In this document: positions 5,149 through 5,171 of the stretch, piece by piece
How positions within the stretch are numbered: the stretch's first letter is position 1
How the letters are laid out: each line of letters starts with the position of its first letter
Origin: Candidatus Bathyarchaeota archaeon
Lineage (GTDB): Archaea; Thermoproteota; Bathyarchaeia; Bathyarchaeales; DTEX01
DNA: 5,171 bases
Assembly: GCA_021162225.1 (NCBI GenBank)
Contig: JAGGZB010000009.1
Location: 1 to 5,171 of the forward strand
Reading direction: 5' to 3'
The notes under the pieces: model-generated
Seen by the model: the letters and a program-made list of their open reading frames with translations, nothing else
Database searches by the model: none
What the model was told of the DNA's origin: nothing
Program-made: the position numbers and the translations under genes

Positions 5149-5171
5149 ATGCATGAAATAAAGATTGTTAA
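5149..5171 (+). CDS. Possible start of a divergent gene (partial)
   Basis: An ATG at 5149 opens a frame, MHEIKIV, that runs off the right edge without a stop. It is divergent from larA and suitably placed for the TATA-like box at 5108-5117. Seven codons are too few to identify a product, and no clear SD site precedes it. Confidence 0.3.

Overview
The window looks like a piece of an archaeal chromosome. Shine-Dalgarno (SD) sites match the archaeal 16S 3' end (GGTGA, GGGTG, GGAGG), TTG starts are frequent, AGG/AGA arginine codons are common, and TATA-like boxes lie about 26 bases ahead of plausible transcript starts. The protein mix (archaeal-type quinolinate synthase, short TrxB, thioredoxin with a charged N-terminal helix, DUF364, LarA) fits a Thermoproteota or Bathyarchaeia-like lineage. 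That placement is inference and cannot be settled from this window.

Layout. Positions 1-1234 carry a minus-strand pair: nadA (quinolinate synthase, NAD biosynthesis), then mobB (molybdopterin guanine dinucleotide biosynthesis), which runs off the left edge. A divergent promoter region (1235-1397) separates them from a plus-strand pair, trxB (thioredoxin reductase) and trx (thioredoxin), a self-contained NADPH-to-dithiol electron chain. After a 157-base intergenic stretch with an oligo-T terminator candidate comes a plus-strand DUF4213/DUF364 protein (putative metal-chelating Rossmann family). It converges with a minus-strand larA-family gene (nickel-pincer lactate racemase family). A divergent gene may begin at the right edge (5149).

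Functional links. The genes share a redox and metallocofactor theme: Mo/W cofactor (MobB), a [4Fe-4S] enzyme (NadA), dithiol redox (TrxB/Trx), a putative metal binder (DUF364) and a probable Ni-NPN enzyme (LarA). The NPN cofactor of LarA derives from nicotinic acid adenine dinucleotide, which lies downstream of NadA, but no larB, larC or larE is visible here. There is no sign of mobile elements, CRISPR arrays, tRNA or rRNA.

The strongest anomaly is the 5' end of larA. The conserved LarA N-terminus extends upstream of any in-frame ATG, GTG or TTG. It is preceded by a good GGAGG site and a 12-codon mini-ORF whose stop overlaps that site. Either larA starts at CTG (or ATA), or one A is missing from an A5 run. 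I found no convincing wholly new system.
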